This document shows, one piece after another, positions 26,613 to 36,133 of a stretch of 64,000 bases of DNA. The position numbers and the translations under genes are program-made. The DNA comes from an uncultured Eubacteriales bacterium (lineage in GTDB: Bacteria; Bacillota; Clostridia; Oscillospirales; Acutalibacteraceae). Position 1 is the stretch's first letter. The number at the start of each line of letters is the position of its first letter. Location: NCBI GenBank assembly GCA_934445035.1, contig CAKSDI010000003.1:1-64000 (forward strand), in the 5' to 3' direction. Below the pieces are notes generated by a model. That model did not search any database. It was not told the DNA's origin and saw only the letters and a list, made by a program, of their open reading frames with translations.

Positions 26613-26641
26613 ATTATATCATAATTCTAACATAATTGCAA
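26613..26641 (-). promoter_or_regulatory. Strong sigma-A promoter of rpsB-tsf
   Basis: Minus-strand -35 TTGCAA (26641-26636), 17 bases, consensus -10 TATAAT (26618-26613). The 5' UTR is about 125 bases and includes the structured leader. Confidence 0.88.
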
Positions 26642-26657
26642 GAAAAATTTTTTAGAT

Positions 26658-28832
26658 CTATTCTTCTTCAAACATAACGGATATGCTGTCGCCCGAGTAG
26701 CAGGCAAGATCGGAAAAGTCAATTCCCGCATTCATAAGATACGAGCCGGAATAAACATTGCCGTCAAGCGAAGAGCGATACATTTTATCGCTGTCAAGCC
26801 CGCGCAATTTTACGATTATTGTTGCTCGGAACTCATTATTTATCGTTACAAGAGTTAAAAGCGCCTGCTTTTTATCTTCTGAAACGATTTCCCAAACAGC
26901 TCTGTAACGGTTTTCAAACGGCGAAACAAGCCTGTAAAGATCTCCGTTTCTTATAAGATCATAGGTTTTATGATAAAATGAGACCTGCTCTTTGACGACC
27001 CTTTTTTCATTATCGCTTAGCTTTCTCGGATCAAGCTCATAACCGAAAGTGCCCCATAAAGCAACATTGCCCTTTGTTTTATATCCTGTGCGGTGATTAG
27101 CCGAAACATGAGCGCCGACAGTCGACGCAGGGTAACAATACGAGGTGCCGTACTGTATATATGTTCTCTCAATGGCGTCGGTATTATCACTGCACCAGAT
27201 TTGCGGCGAATAGCAAAGCATTGCAGGATCAAAGCGGCCGCCGCCTCCCGAACAGCTTTCAAAGAGGATATCGGGGAAAGTTGTAACAAGCTTATTCATT
27301 ATTTCATAAGTGCCGAGAATAAACCTATGGAAAAATTCTTTTTTCCTTTCTTTAGGAAGAAGTACCGAGCCGGCGTCTGAAATATTGCGGTTAAAGTCCC
27401 ATTTAAGATAATCTATCTTATTGGTGCTCAATACTTTATACATTTGATCCCAGATATTATCTCTGACATCCTTGCGAGAAAAGTCTATAACATACTGATT
27501 TCTGCCTATCATCGGTTCCCTGTTTTCGGTATGAACGAGCCAATCGGGGTGCTCTCTGAAAAGATCGGAATCAGGCGATATCATTTCAGGCTCATACCAT
27601 ATACCGAATTTTAAGCCCTCGGCATTTATTCTAGATATAAGAGCAGGCAGACCGCCCTTAATTTTTTCTTCGTTTACATACCAATCGCCGAGCGAAGAAT
27701 CGTCGCTGTTTCTTTTGCCGAACCAGCCGTCGTCCATAACAAGCATTTCAATTCCGAGCCCACTTGCAGATCTTGCAAAATCCACGAGCTTATCGGAATC
27801 AAAATCAAAAAACGCGGCTTCCCAGCTGTTGATAAGCAAAGGTCTTTTAACGGTTTTATATTTTCCTCTGATTATATGATTATTGCAAAATCTGTGGAAA
27901 ATACGGCTCATTTCACCCAAACCGTCAGTTGTAAAGACCATTATTGCCTCGGGAGAATCGAAAAATTCACCGCTATCAAGCTTCCAGGAAAAATCTGTCG
28001 GATTTATTCCCATTATAAAGCGCGTAGTCTTATTATAATCGCACTCAGCCAGCGCAGAGAAATTACCGGAATATACAAGATTAAATCCGTAAACCGCTCC
28101 GTGTTCTTCATCGGCTCCGCTCTCTGCTAAAGCAACGAACGGATTTTGGCAGTGGCCTGACGCGCCTCTTAGACTTTCCACTCCCTGAACTCCGTGAGCG
28201 AGAGGTCTTCTTTCCACGCTTCTTTCTTTCATATGTCTCCCGTAAAGCGAGATCATATCGTAATCCATTGACGGAAGATCGACGCAAAGGCTGAAAACCC
28301 TTTCAATTTCGGCAGACTCTTCGCCGCAGTTTTCAACTCTGACGCGCCTTGTCATAACTCCGCAGTCCGAAAATACGGTGTAATAAAGCGTAACTTTGAT
28401 ATTCGTGACCTTATCGACGGCATAAATTTCCAAAGTCTGCGCTTCATCTATAGAGCCGTAGGAAGACGGCAATCCCGGGATATCGGGTTTACCGTCATAA
28501 ATTTTATGACCGGTATATCTAATATCGGTTACGCTGTCGCCGAAACTGTTTTTAACAGCCAAAGCGCTTATTCTGAAATCACCTGCTCCGAAACAGCCGT
28601 ATTCTATAGGCGCGCTGTCCGGAGAAAACTTTCCCTCTCCTATTTCGGGATTTGCCGGGCTGAATGAAGAATTTGTTTTTCTGCATTCCCTTCCGGCAAC
28701 ATAAGATTCCTTGATTTTAGCGCCGTAATAAAGATTTAAAATATAGTTTTCTTTATAAATCCCGATAATATAAGTCGAAGTTTTAGTATCAAGCTTAAAG
28801 GTATTATGAACTTTATCAAATATGATAGGCAT
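26658..28832 (-). CDS. Alpha-galactosidase, GH36
   Basis: A 724-residue GH36 alpha-galactosidase, typical length for the family. An N-terminal beta-supersandwich (residues 1-320) precedes a TIM barrel (about 330-620) and a C-terminal beta-domain. Catalytic landmarks: LVMDDGWFGKR (366-373), WYEPEMISPDSD, the nucleophile Asp479 in YLKWDFNRN, and the acid/base Asp549 in CSDNTDAIERT; FESCSGGGGRFD also matches. There is no signal peptide, so it acts in the cytoplasm on alpha-1,6- or other alpha-galactosides such as melibiose, raffinose or galactomannan fragments. It is the last gene of glycosidase operon 1. Confidence 0.93.
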   Translation of the reverse strand: MPIIFDKVHNTFKLDTKTSTYIIGIYKENYILNLYYGAKIKESYVAGRECRKTNSSFSPANPEIGEGKFSPDSAPIEYGCFGAGDFRISALAVKNSFGDSVTDIRYTGHKIYDGKPDIPGLPSSYGSIDEAQTLEIYAVDKVTNIKVTLYYTVFSDCGVMTRRVRVENCGEESAEIERVFSLCVDLPSMDYDMISLYGRHMKERSVERRPLAHGVQGVESLRGASGHCQNPFVALAESGADEEHGAVYGFNLVYSGNFSALAECDYNKTTRFIMGINPTDFSWKLDSGEFFDSPEAIMVFTTDGLGEMSRIFHRFCNNHIIRGKYKTVKRPLLINSWEAAFFDFDSDKLVDFARSASGLGIEMLVMDDGWFGKRNSDDSSLGDWYVNEEKIKGGLPALISRINAEGLKFGIWYEPEMISPDSDLFREHPDWLVHTENREPMIGRNQYVIDFSRKDVRDNIWDQMYKVLSTNKIDYLKWDFNRNISDAGSVLLPKERKKEFFHRFILGTYEIMNKLVTTFPDILFESCSGGGGRFDPAMLCYSPQIWCSDNTDAIERTYIQYGTSYCYPASTVGAHVSANHRTGYKTKGNVALWGTFGYELDPRKLSDNEKRVVKEQVSFYHKTYDLIRNGDLYRLVSPFENRYRAVWEIVSEDKKQALLTLVTINNEFRATIIVKLRGLDSDKMYRSSLDGNVYSGSYLMNAGIDFSDLACYSGDSISVMFEEE

Positions 28833-28851
28833 TGATATTTACCACGCTTTC

Positions 28852-30753
28852 TTATTTTTTGAAAATTACGGCAGTAACAGGTCCCGTAAATTCGATTTTA
28901 ACGAAACTTCCGTCTTTGGTCACTTTACAATCCGCCAAGCTCGTTTCAAAACATTCGGAATCTGCCCATTCCTTGTCAGCTTTAATATAAGCTGTATTTT
29001 TGCCGTCAATAGAATTGTCGGTAAGCTTATTAATTGCAACAAGCATTTCCTTTTTATCTTCCGATACGATAGCGCCTATTCTGTTAGAAGTGTCGGAAAG
29101 AACATATTTATTATCTTCGTAATCACCGTGATAATAGAATTCGCTGTATTCTTTTCTGAATTCCACAAGTCTTTTAACAAGCGCGGATATTTCTTTGCTG
29201 TCCTTAAAAGCATCATAAGGAATATCAAAAGGTCTTCCCTCGGTAAAGGTATAGCAGACCTGCGGCAGAGATTTAGCCGTGCCTGTTACCACTCTTCTTT
29301 TATTGCAGTAACCGTACTGCTCAGGCTTCGACTCTCCTACGCGCCAGGTGAGATTATACTCTCCCACTCCCTGCTCAACATCGTAAAACTGACCGTAAAG
29401 CTCGTTACAGCCCTCGCACCAAACGAAGAAATCAGGATCTTTTGATTTATAATTCTCCCTGAATTTTATCATCTGCGCTTTTACACCGGGGATAAAGTTA
29501 TTCGCAGGAGTTGAATGGTGATGATCGGGATTATAGCAGAACTCGGAATAATTGCAGCCTATCTGATCTATCTGAACAGCACCTGCGCCGTATTTATCGA
29601 TCACCCTTGTTATAACACCGTTCAATTCCTCTCTGAATTCGGGCTCCGAGGGGCAGTTAATATTGAATTTAAGACCGCCGACGCAGTTTTCATAATAGTA
29701 ATTGCCGTTTCTGTCCACGCAGTTTTTAGTATTTTTGTATTTTTTACCGAAGCGGCTCTGAGGATCGACCAATCTTCCGTTGAGATAAAGAATAATGTGT
29801 CCGCCGTCTTTTCTTATTTCTGCACAGGCGGCTTTAAGCTCTTCTTCTGTGCCGAGCTGCGGGCAAACATCGAAATCAGGGTAAAATGTGTCGTGACCGT
29901 CGCCCGACCAGCCGTAAACATGAATTGTATTAAGACCTGTCTTTTCACAGGTTTCTCTGAAAACAGACGGAAGATCGGTAAATTTAAGCAAAGGCTCTTT
30001 TCCTAAAAATTTCATCGGTACTTCCGCCCAGCCGTTAAATCCATTATTCTTATCTGTCATCCAAAGAGGTCTGTCAGGCTCTTTGAAATCCGACGCCGAT
30101 CTTTCGATATAAAGATCGGTAGCCGAATGCCAGTCGCCGTCGATATTGAGCGTTTCGCAAACAGGAGATGTCCATTCGCCGTTTCTTAAGAAAGGAAAAT
30201 GAGCAACGGAAAGCTCAAGATCGTTATTCCAGCGGTTTAAAGCTCTCGCTCTGAAAGCGATGCTGTCATCACCGGTTGTGTAGCAAGCGAGATATCTGCT
30301 TTTTGAGTCGTTATATAAAACGATATAGCGCATAGCCATTACCGACGGATAAATATAGCTTACCTCATTTTCTGCGGTGCATTTGATATAATCCGATGAA
30401 GCGGTACGAGTATTTCTTCCGTTATAAAACATTCTTATGGTTTTTGCAGGCTCGCGGATATTATCGCCCCAGGGAGTTGAAAATAGCAGATTATCGGAGA
30501 TAAGAGTATCGTCGCATTTTACTATCGGGAAAACCACCTCTTCGGCTGTAAAATCGCCGTCGGTTTTTATATAGATCTTATTTGCGCCGTCGGATAGAGG
30601 ATCGTTAAATATTTTCACCGATATTTTATATCCGTGCTTATCAAAGCTGTAAAAATTGTTTTCTTCGGCAGTGAAGTCAGTATCATCAAGAAATTTCTCA
30701 GTTCCGAGCCTGCAATCTCTTATTCTTATTCTGAAAATTGCATTATCGTTCAT
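28852..30753 (-). CDS. DUF6259-like putative glycoside hydrolase
   Basis: A 633-residue cytoplasmic protein resembling DUF6259 proteins, which lack an agreed activity. An N-terminal beta domain (1-250) leads into a TIM-barrel-like centre with NTIHVYGWSGDGHDTFYPDF, GGHIILYLNGRLVD, GAGAVQIDQIGC (a D positioned like a catalytic acid) and FFVWCEGCNELYG. A C-terminal beta domain follows (about 560-633). The many Trp, Asp and Glu residues in the central loops suit carbohydrate binding. It lies between GH38 and GH36 genes with 18- and 19-base gaps, so it probably acts on the same substrate. Specificity cannot be inferred. Confidence 0.65.
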   Translation of the reverse strand: MNDNAIFRIRIRDCRLGTEKFLDDTDFTAEENNFYSFDKHGYKISVKIFNDPLSDGANKIYIKTDGDFTAEEVVFPIVKCDDTLISDNLLFSTPWGDNIREPAKTIRMFYNGRNTRTASSDYIKCTAENEVSYIYPSVMAMRYIVLYNDSKSRYLACYTTGDDSIAFRARALNRWNNDLELSVAHFPFLRNGEWTSPVCETLNIDGDWHSATDLYIERSASDFKEPDRPLWMTDKNNGFNGWAEVPMKFLGKEPLLKFTDLPSVFRETCEKTGLNTIHVYGWSGDGHDTFYPDFDVCPQLGTEEELKAACAEIRKDGGHIILYLNGRLVDPQSRFGKKYKNTKNCVDRNGNYYYENCVGGLKFNINCPSEPEFREELNGVITRVIDKYGAGAVQIDQIGCNYSEFCYNPDHHHSTPANNFIPGVKAQMIKFRENYKSKDPDFFVWCEGCNELYGQFYDVEQGVGEYNLTWRVGESKPEQYGYCNKRRVVTGTAKSLPQVCYTFTEGRPFDIPYDAFKDSKEISALVKRLVEFRKEYSEFYYHGDYEDNKYVLSDTSNRIGAIVSEDKKEMLVAINKLTDNSIDGKNTAYIKADKEWADSECFETSLADCKVTKDGSFVKIEFTGPVTAVIFKK

Positions 30754-30771
30754 AAATTTTTGCTCCTTTTA

Positions 30772-33700
30772 TCAAAAAATAATTCTGTAGGTATTGATTC
30801 CGAATGTTTCAAAAATATCTGTAAAGGAATTATCCTTAACTTCAATTTCCTTTAAATTGTTTTCAAGCATATCGCAAAGGTATACTTTTTTAACTTCTTT
30901 TCCGAAATCAAACTTGCATTTTGTCTTGCTGCCGAATGAATCATAGGCTCTGATTATTACGCCGTTTTGATCCTCCGCTTTCTTGACAGCGTCGATAACG
31001 ACCGCTTCCTTATTTGTCTTTGCGAAGCAAAAGCTTGACGGAAGATTACCCGACTGCTTTTCAATTTTTGAAGCCTTGACGGGGTTATTGAAGAAAAAGC
31101 TTTCTTTTATAACTCCTCCGTCAACATCCTTTCCGCTGTGCGGGAAAACCGAATAAGAAAATTTGTGAGTTCCGATATCGGCATTTTTATTAGGATATTT
31201 CGGCGCGCGGAGAAGTGTTAATTTCATAACATTTTCTTCTGTGGAGTAGCCGTATTTGCAGTCGTTTATCAAAGCGACGCCGTAATTATTATCCGAAAGA
31301 TCCGCCCATTTTTGAGCGCAGACTTCGAATTTTGCTTCGTCCCAGGAAGTGTTAGTATGATTTGGTCTTGAAAGATGACCGAACTGTATCTCGTATTCGG
31401 CATTCATAGAATTAATATCAAACGGGAAAGCTGTTTTTAAGAGAATATGGCTTTCTTTCCAATCAACCGCGGTTTCAAAATCAAGTCTGTTTGATCCCGC
31501 TTTGAGTATAATATTTTGCTCAATTACGGATTTATTATATTTTCTCTTGATCTTAACTCCGCAGGAAAGTGCATTTTTATAAAATTCAGCCGAAGAAACA
31601 TCGTCAATTATCCATTTTTTCTGCTTATAAGGCTCGTCTATATCCCAAGCGTCAAAATCGTGGGGGTGATCTTCGAATATTTCAAGGGAGTTGGCTTTTT
31701 CGCCGCTTTTAATTACCTCGCGCTCGTTTTCCTTATCGAAAATCGAAATTATATTAAATTTTTCATCAAATGTAACCTTTAGCTTATCGTTTTCAATAAC
31801 CCCGTTTTCAGCTTTAAGGAATGAATTTTCATAATCATTTGCTTTTACTACCGCATAGCCGTGAGCAGGAATATTTTTAACGAAAATTTCTTCTCCGCCG
31901 CAGGAAGTAACGCCCGAAAATTCAAATGAAGTGGGATTATAAACGAAATAACCGCCGTCGGTTTCGATATTATCTTTAATCGCGCTTATTCTCTCGCTAA
32001 TGAGCTTTTCGCCTACTTCGGTAATCTCTCTGTACTGCTTATGAGAAACTTCATAAACCGGCTCAACCGAAGATCCCGGAATAATATCGTGGAATTGGTT
32101 TAAATTTATTATATACCAGCCGTCGTTAAGCTCTTTTACAGGATATTCCTTTCCTGCAAGCAGTTCAGCCATAACGCCTGCCGTTTCGGTATCCATATAT
32201 AAAAATTCGCTTTTTCTGTTGAACTTCTTGTTTTGCGCCATAGTGGTATAAGTTCCGCGGTGCTTTTCAAGATAAAGCTCGCCTTTCCATTTCGGCGTTT
32301 CGCTGTGCTTTTTGCAGTTTTCCTTAAACTGCTTTTCTATATAATCAAAAGCCTCCTGCGATTTTTCCACTCTGAATTTAGGAAATCCGGGTATACCTTT
32401 TTTAAATCTCTTAAGATTTTCAAGCATTCTTCTGCTCGGTCCGCCGCCGCCGTCAGCCCAGCCGAATACTTCAAGGTGATCGCTTGAAAACTTTTTATCT
32501 TTAAACATATATGTCCTAGAAAGAACATTATCGGGGCTCATATCGTTAACATAGTTGTTAATAAGCATTGAAAGAACTTCGGAGCCGTCTATTCCCTGCC
32601 AGATAAATATATCGTGGGGAAAACTGTTTGTTTCGTTCCAGGAAATTTTAGCAGTATAAAATCTGTCAATTCCGCATTTTCTCATAATCTGCGGAAGAGC
32701 GCCCGAATATCCGAAAACATCAGGCAGCCACAGGCATCTGCTTTCTTTCCCGAATTCTTCTTTCATAAATTTCTTGCCGTAAAGGAACTGCCTTACAAGA
32801 CTCTCTCCGCAGGGCATATTTGTATCGGATTCGAGCCACATTCCGCCCTCGACTTCCCATCTGCCCTCGGCAACTTTTTTCTTTATTTTATTATAAAGGA
32901 CAGGATCCTCTTCCTTTACGCATTTATAAAGCTCTGGCTGGCTTGACATAAATACATAATCGTCAAACTCGTCCATAAGCTTGATAACGGTCGCAAAAGA
33001 GCGCTGTGCCTTTTCCCTTGTCTGAGCAAGGCTCCAAAGCCAGGCAATATCTATATGAGTGTGACCGACATATGAAATTTCCGAATAAGAATTATTTTCA
33101 AGTTTATCATAAAACTCTTCTCTTAAATATTTATCGGCTCTTTTTATCGAATTGAAATAATTTTCAGAATAAACCTCTCTTAAATCAAGTAAATTCGAGG
33201 TGTGATCCAAAGCTGTGAAGATCTTATTATAATCATAAGAATCTTTGCCTCTTCCGGCATATTTTGAAAGAGCTTTAAGGCTTTGATTAAGAATTGCAAA
33301 ATCATAATAAAGCCTTTCAATATCCTTATTGAATTTCTGAATCGAGAATTTTAAATTGAGCTTCCATTTATCATCGTCATATTCCATTCCGGAATAGCAA
33401 TAAACATATATATCCCTTGTGCCGGAATTTATAAGAACATTATGGTGGTGGGTATCGAACGCCTGCTCCGCCTCACCGTCAACATAAACGAGGAACTGGG
33501 GATTTGTAGCGTCCCAAATACCTTTATATCCTTTTACATCAAGGCAAAGGAAAGTTCTCTCAAATTCATTGCATTCGGGAACTTTGACGGTGAAATGGAC
33601 CCAGCAATGTCCGTCATAACCTAAATCAACATCGCCGTTTTTAAAATCCTGCCAGGCAGCAGTCTTATCGGGAGGCGTTGTTCCCGATTTATATCCGCAG

Positions 33701-33798
33701 TAAATAAACTCCGCTTTTTCTATCGGAAATGTTTTTGTTGCGATCTGTGATTTAAGCGCATTTTCGATAAAATCAAGCTTTTCTTCTACAAATGTCAT
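30772..33798 (-). CDS. Alpha-mannosidase, GH38
   Basis: A 1,008-residue GH38 alpha-mannosidase of the bacterial cytoplasmic type. After an N-terminal beta domain with a galactose-binding-like region (1-235) comes the zinc motif GHTHIDIAWLW (His246, His248, Asp250), the nucleophile Asp360 in WLPDVFGYSGALPQ, and FHDIIPGSS, a zinc-ligand His block. The C-terminal region is beta-rich. It releases alpha-linked mannose from N-glycan-like or other mannosides. It is the first gene of glycosidase operon 1 and is divergent from an AraC regulator. No signal peptide is present. Confidence 0.93.
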   Translation of the reverse strand: MTFVEEKLDFIENALKSQIATKTFPIEKAEFIYCGYKSGTTPPDKTAAWQDFKNGDVDLGYDGHCWVHFTVKVPECNEFERTFLCLDVKGYKGIWDATNPQFLVYVDGEAEQAFDTHHHNVLINSGTRDIYVYCYSGMEYDDDKWKLNLKFSIQKFNKDIERLYYDFAILNQSLKALSKYAGRGKDSYDYNKIFTALDHTSNLLDLREVYSENYFNSIKRADKYLREEFYDKLENNSYSEISYVGHTHIDIAWLWSLAQTREKAQRSFATVIKLMDEFDDYVFMSSQPELYKCVKEEDPVLYNKIKKKVAEGRWEVEGGMWLESDTNMPCGESLVRQFLYGKKFMKEEFGKESRCLWLPDVFGYSGALPQIMRKCGIDRFYTAKISWNETNSFPHDIFIWQGIDGSEVLSMLINNYVNDMSPDNVLSRTYMFKDKKFSSDHLEVFGWADGGGGPSRRMLENLKRFKKGIPGFPKFRVEKSQEAFDYIEKQFKENCKKHSETPKWKGELYLEKHRGTYTTMAQNKKFNRKSEFLYMDTETAGVMAELLAGKEYPVKELNDGWYIINLNQFHDIIPGSSVEPVYEVSHKQYREITEVGEKLISERISAIKDNIETDGGYFVYNPTSFEFSGVTSCGGEEIFVKNIPAHGYAVVKANDYENSFLKAENGVIENDKLKVTFDEKFNIISIFDKENEREVIKSGEKANSLEIFEDHPHDFDAWDIDEPYKQKKWIIDDVSSAEFYKNALSCGVKIKRKYNKSVIEQNIILKAGSNRLDFETAVDWKESHILLKTAFPFDINSMNAEYEIQFGHLSRPNHTNTSWDEAKFEVCAQKWADLSDNNYGVALINDCKYGYSTEENVMKLTLLRAPKYPNKNADIGTHKFSYSVFPHSGKDVDGGVIKESFFFNNPVKASKIEKQSGNLPSSFCFAKTNKEAVVIDAVKKAEDQNGVIIRAYDSFGSKTKCKFDFGKEVKKVYLCDMLENNLKEIEVKDNSFTDIFETFGINTYRIIF

Positions 33799-33859
33799 TT
33801 TAACAGCTCCTTTCAGCTTTTCAAGTTAAATATAACATATTAAATTATCTAAAACTATG

Positions 33860-33888
33860 TTGAAATGACAAATATTTTATGGTAATAT
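33860..33888 (+). promoter_or_regulatory. Promoter of the AraC regulator at 33905
   Basis: -35 TTGAAA (33860-33865), 17 bases, -10 TAATAT (33883-33888). The start codon is only about 10 bases from the expected transcription start. Confidence 0.7.
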
Positions 33889-33904
33889 GATAAAGGTGAT
33901 ATAA

Positions 33905-34741
33905 ATGAAAAAACTGCTTTCTAAATATCATATTGATAAAAACACAGGCTGTCTTTGCAGGCATATCAAAGCTCCGACAGAGAAATTTATCCCTCACACA
34001 CACGATTATTTTGAAATATTTTTCTTTAAAAACGGAAGCGCTGTTCACAGTATCAATGGGCAACTCCAGCCTCTTTTAAAAGGAGACCTTGTTTTTATAA
34101 GACCGGAAGACGAGCATAATTATCTTTCCCCGTCAAAAGATCTTGAATTCTATAATATCGCTTTTGATAAAGAAACCTTTGAAATGATTTTAAACTTTTT
34201 GGGCGACGGATACAAAACGGGCGTTATTCTCGATCCCGAATTATCTCCCTGCGTTTCTTTAAGCTCTGATGAAGCAACGGTTATAAATAATAAATTTTCA
34301 GAAATTTTATCGATAGATTATAAAAACAAATCCGCGATAAAAATGAAAACAAGGCTGCTTATAACTTCTTTGCTTACAAAGTATTTTTCCGATTATGAAA
34401 GCTCCGTGAATTCTATACCCGAATGGCTTTCAAGCGCAGTTGAAAAAATGCACGGACCTGAAAATTTCCGAGCAGGAAAAGACGCTTTTTTCAGGCTTTG
34501 CTCAAAAAGCCCCGAGCACTGCTCAAGAACTCTTAAAAAATACTACGGTCAGACTCCCTCATCTCTTGTAAACGATATCAGGCTCACCTATTCAAAAAAA
34601 CTGCTCGAAACGACTGATCTTAATATACTTGACATCTGCTTTGAGAGCGGGTTTATAAATGTTTCGTGGTTTTACGATAAATTTAAGGAAAAATACGGTT
34701 TAACACCGCTTAAATACAGAAATATCCGGAAAGATAAATGA
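33905..34741 (+). CDS. AraC family transcriptional regulator of glycosidase operon 1
   Basis: A 278-residue regulator. A cupin-type sensor (about residues 20-130) has HTHDYFEIFFFKNGSAVHSINGQ and GDLVFIRPEDEHNY. The C-terminal HTH pair (about 200-278) has CSRTLKKYYGQTPSSLVNDIRLTYSKKLLE and FESGFINVSWFYDKFKEKYGLTPLKYR. The first HTH is less canonical than in other AraC proteins here. AAAGGTGATATAA precedes ATG at 33905. It is divergent from GH38 with a 106-base gap and probably controls the GH38-DUF6259-GH36 operon. Transcription ends in a terminator overlapping its stop codon. Confidence 0.88.
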   Translation: MKKLLSKYHIDKNTGCLCRHIKAPTEKFIPHTHDYFEIFFFKNGSAVHSINGQLQPLLKGDLVFIRPEDEHNYLSPSKDLEFYNIAFDKETFEMILNFLGDGYKTGVILDPELSPCVSLSSDEATVINNKFSEILSIDYKNKSAIKMKTRLLITSLLTKYFSDYESSVNSIPEWLSSAVEKMHGPENFRAGKDAFFRLCSKSPEHCSRTLKKYYGQTPSSLVNDIRLTYSKKLLETTDLNILDICFESGFINVSWFYDKFKEKYGLTPLKYRNIRKDK

Positions 34742-34755
34742 TCTTTCCGGATATT
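34721..34755. terminator. Bidirectional terminator between araC-type gene and radA
   Basis: A 15-bp perfect stem (AATATCCGGAAAGAT pairing with ATCTTTCCGGATATT) with a 5-base loop and a T-rich 3' side. It covers the end of the regulator gene and lies 1 base from the radA stop codon. Confidence 0.9.
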
Positions 34756-34756
34756 T

Positions 34757-36127
34757 TCATTTTATAACCGCTATTGCCTCTCTTAAATTTTTAACGGGTA
34801 TTATTTCTATTCCGTCATAAGTCCCGGGTAGGTTTTTAAGACAGCTTTTAGGAATAATGCATTTGTTAAATCCTAATCTTGCCGCCTCGTTGATTCGGGA
34901 TTTAATCCTCGGAATACTTCGTATCTCGCCCGAGAGTCCCACCTCTCCGAAAGCGATTAAATGCTCGTCTATCGGGATATCTCTGAGCCCCGAAACCAAA
35001 GCCATACAAACAGCGAGATCCGCCGCAGGCTCATCAAGTTTAATTCCGCCTACGATGTTCAGATAGGTGTCAAAATTCGAAAAGTAAAGACCGAGTCTTT
35101 TTTCCAAGACCGCGAGCAAAAGATTTAATCTGTTATAATCAAATCCTGTGGACATTCTTCTCGGATTTCCGAATCCAGTGGAAGAAACAAGCCCCTGAAC
35201 TTCGGCAAGGATAGGTCTTGTCCCCTCTATCACACAGGTGATACAGCCTCCCGAAACGCTCGGCATTCTGCCCGAAAGCATCATAGCCGAGGGGTTTTCA
35301 ACCTCGCTTAAACCCGATTCAGTCATTTCGAAAACGCCTATTTCGTTTGTTGAACCGAATCGGTTTTTAATTGATCTCAGTATTCTGTAGGACTGATTTC
35401 TTTCGCCCTCGAAATATAAAACCGTGTCAACTATATGTTCTAAAACCTTAGGACCTGCGATATCTCCGCCTTTATTGACATGACCTACAATAAAAATCGG
35501 AATACCGAGACTTTTTCCTGTTTTAAGCAGCAAATTTGCCGATTCTCTTACCTGCACGATACTTCCTGCGGAAGAAGAAAGCTCGGGTATCTGCATAGTC
35601 TGAATAGAGTCTATCATTACAATATCGGGATTAAGCTGACTTATGTACTCGCAGACTATCTGAGTATCCGTTTCCGAAATCACGACCGTGGTCTTGCCTG
35701 TTACTCCGAGCCTGTCCGCCCTTAGTCTTATTTGAACTGCGGACTCCTCGCCCGAAACATAGAGTATCTTTTTCTTTCCCTCAAACGAATTGCAAACCTG
35801 AAGAAGAATGGTTGACTTTCCTATACCCGGATCGCCGCTTAAAAGCACTACCGAGCCTTTAACTATTCCTCCTCCGAGCACTCTGTCAAGCTCAGAAATA
35901 CCTGTAATCAGCCTCGGCTCATCCTTTGAATCTATTTTAGAAAGGATTTCAGCCTCTGCCGCTTTCACTGAACTGACAGCGGATGAAGAAGCCGCTTTAT
36001 TTTTAGGGCGGCTTAAATGCTCCTCCATTGTATTCCAGGCGCCGCAGTTAGGGCACTGCCCCATCCATTTGGCGCTTTCGTAACCGCACTCGTTACAAAT
36101 ATAAACATTTTTGGTCTTTGCCGGCAA
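34757..36127 (-). CDS. radA: DNA repair protein RadA (Sms)
   Basis: A 456-residue RadA, full length. The N-terminal zinc finger has Cys11, Cys14, Cys25 and Cys28 (YICNECGY, GQCPNCGAW). The RecA-like ATPase has Walker A SGDPGIGKST and Walker B IVMIDSIQTM. The RadA-specific KNRFG motif (IKNRFGSTNE) and a Lon-like C-terminal domain follow. RadA drives branch migration at recombination intermediates. The gene starts 6 bases after the CwlD-like amidase gene, so the two are likely co-transcribed. Confidence 0.97.
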   Translation of the reverse strand: MPAKTKNVYICNECGYESAKWMGQCPNCGAWNTMEEHLSRPKNKAASSSAVSSVKAAEAEILSKIDSKDEPRLITGISELDRVLGGGIVKGSVVLLSGDPGIGKSTILLQVCNSFEGKKKILYVSGEESAVQIRLRADRLGVTGKTTVVISETDTQIVCEYISQLNPDIVMIDSIQTMQIPELSSSAGSIVQVRESANLLLKTGKSLGIPIFIVGHVNKGGDIAGPKVLEHIVDTVLYFEGERNQSYRILRSIKNRFGSTNEIGVFEMTESGLSEVENPSAMMLSGRMPSVSGGCITCVIEGTRPILAEVQGLVSSTGFGNPRRMSTGFDYNRLNLLLAVLEKRLGLYFSNFDTYLNIVGGIKLDEPAADLAVCMALVSGLRDIPIDEHLIAFGEVGLSGEIRSIPRIKSRINEAARLGFNKCIIPKSCLKNLPGTYDGIEIIPVKNLREAIAVIK

Positions 36128-36133
36128 TTTAAG

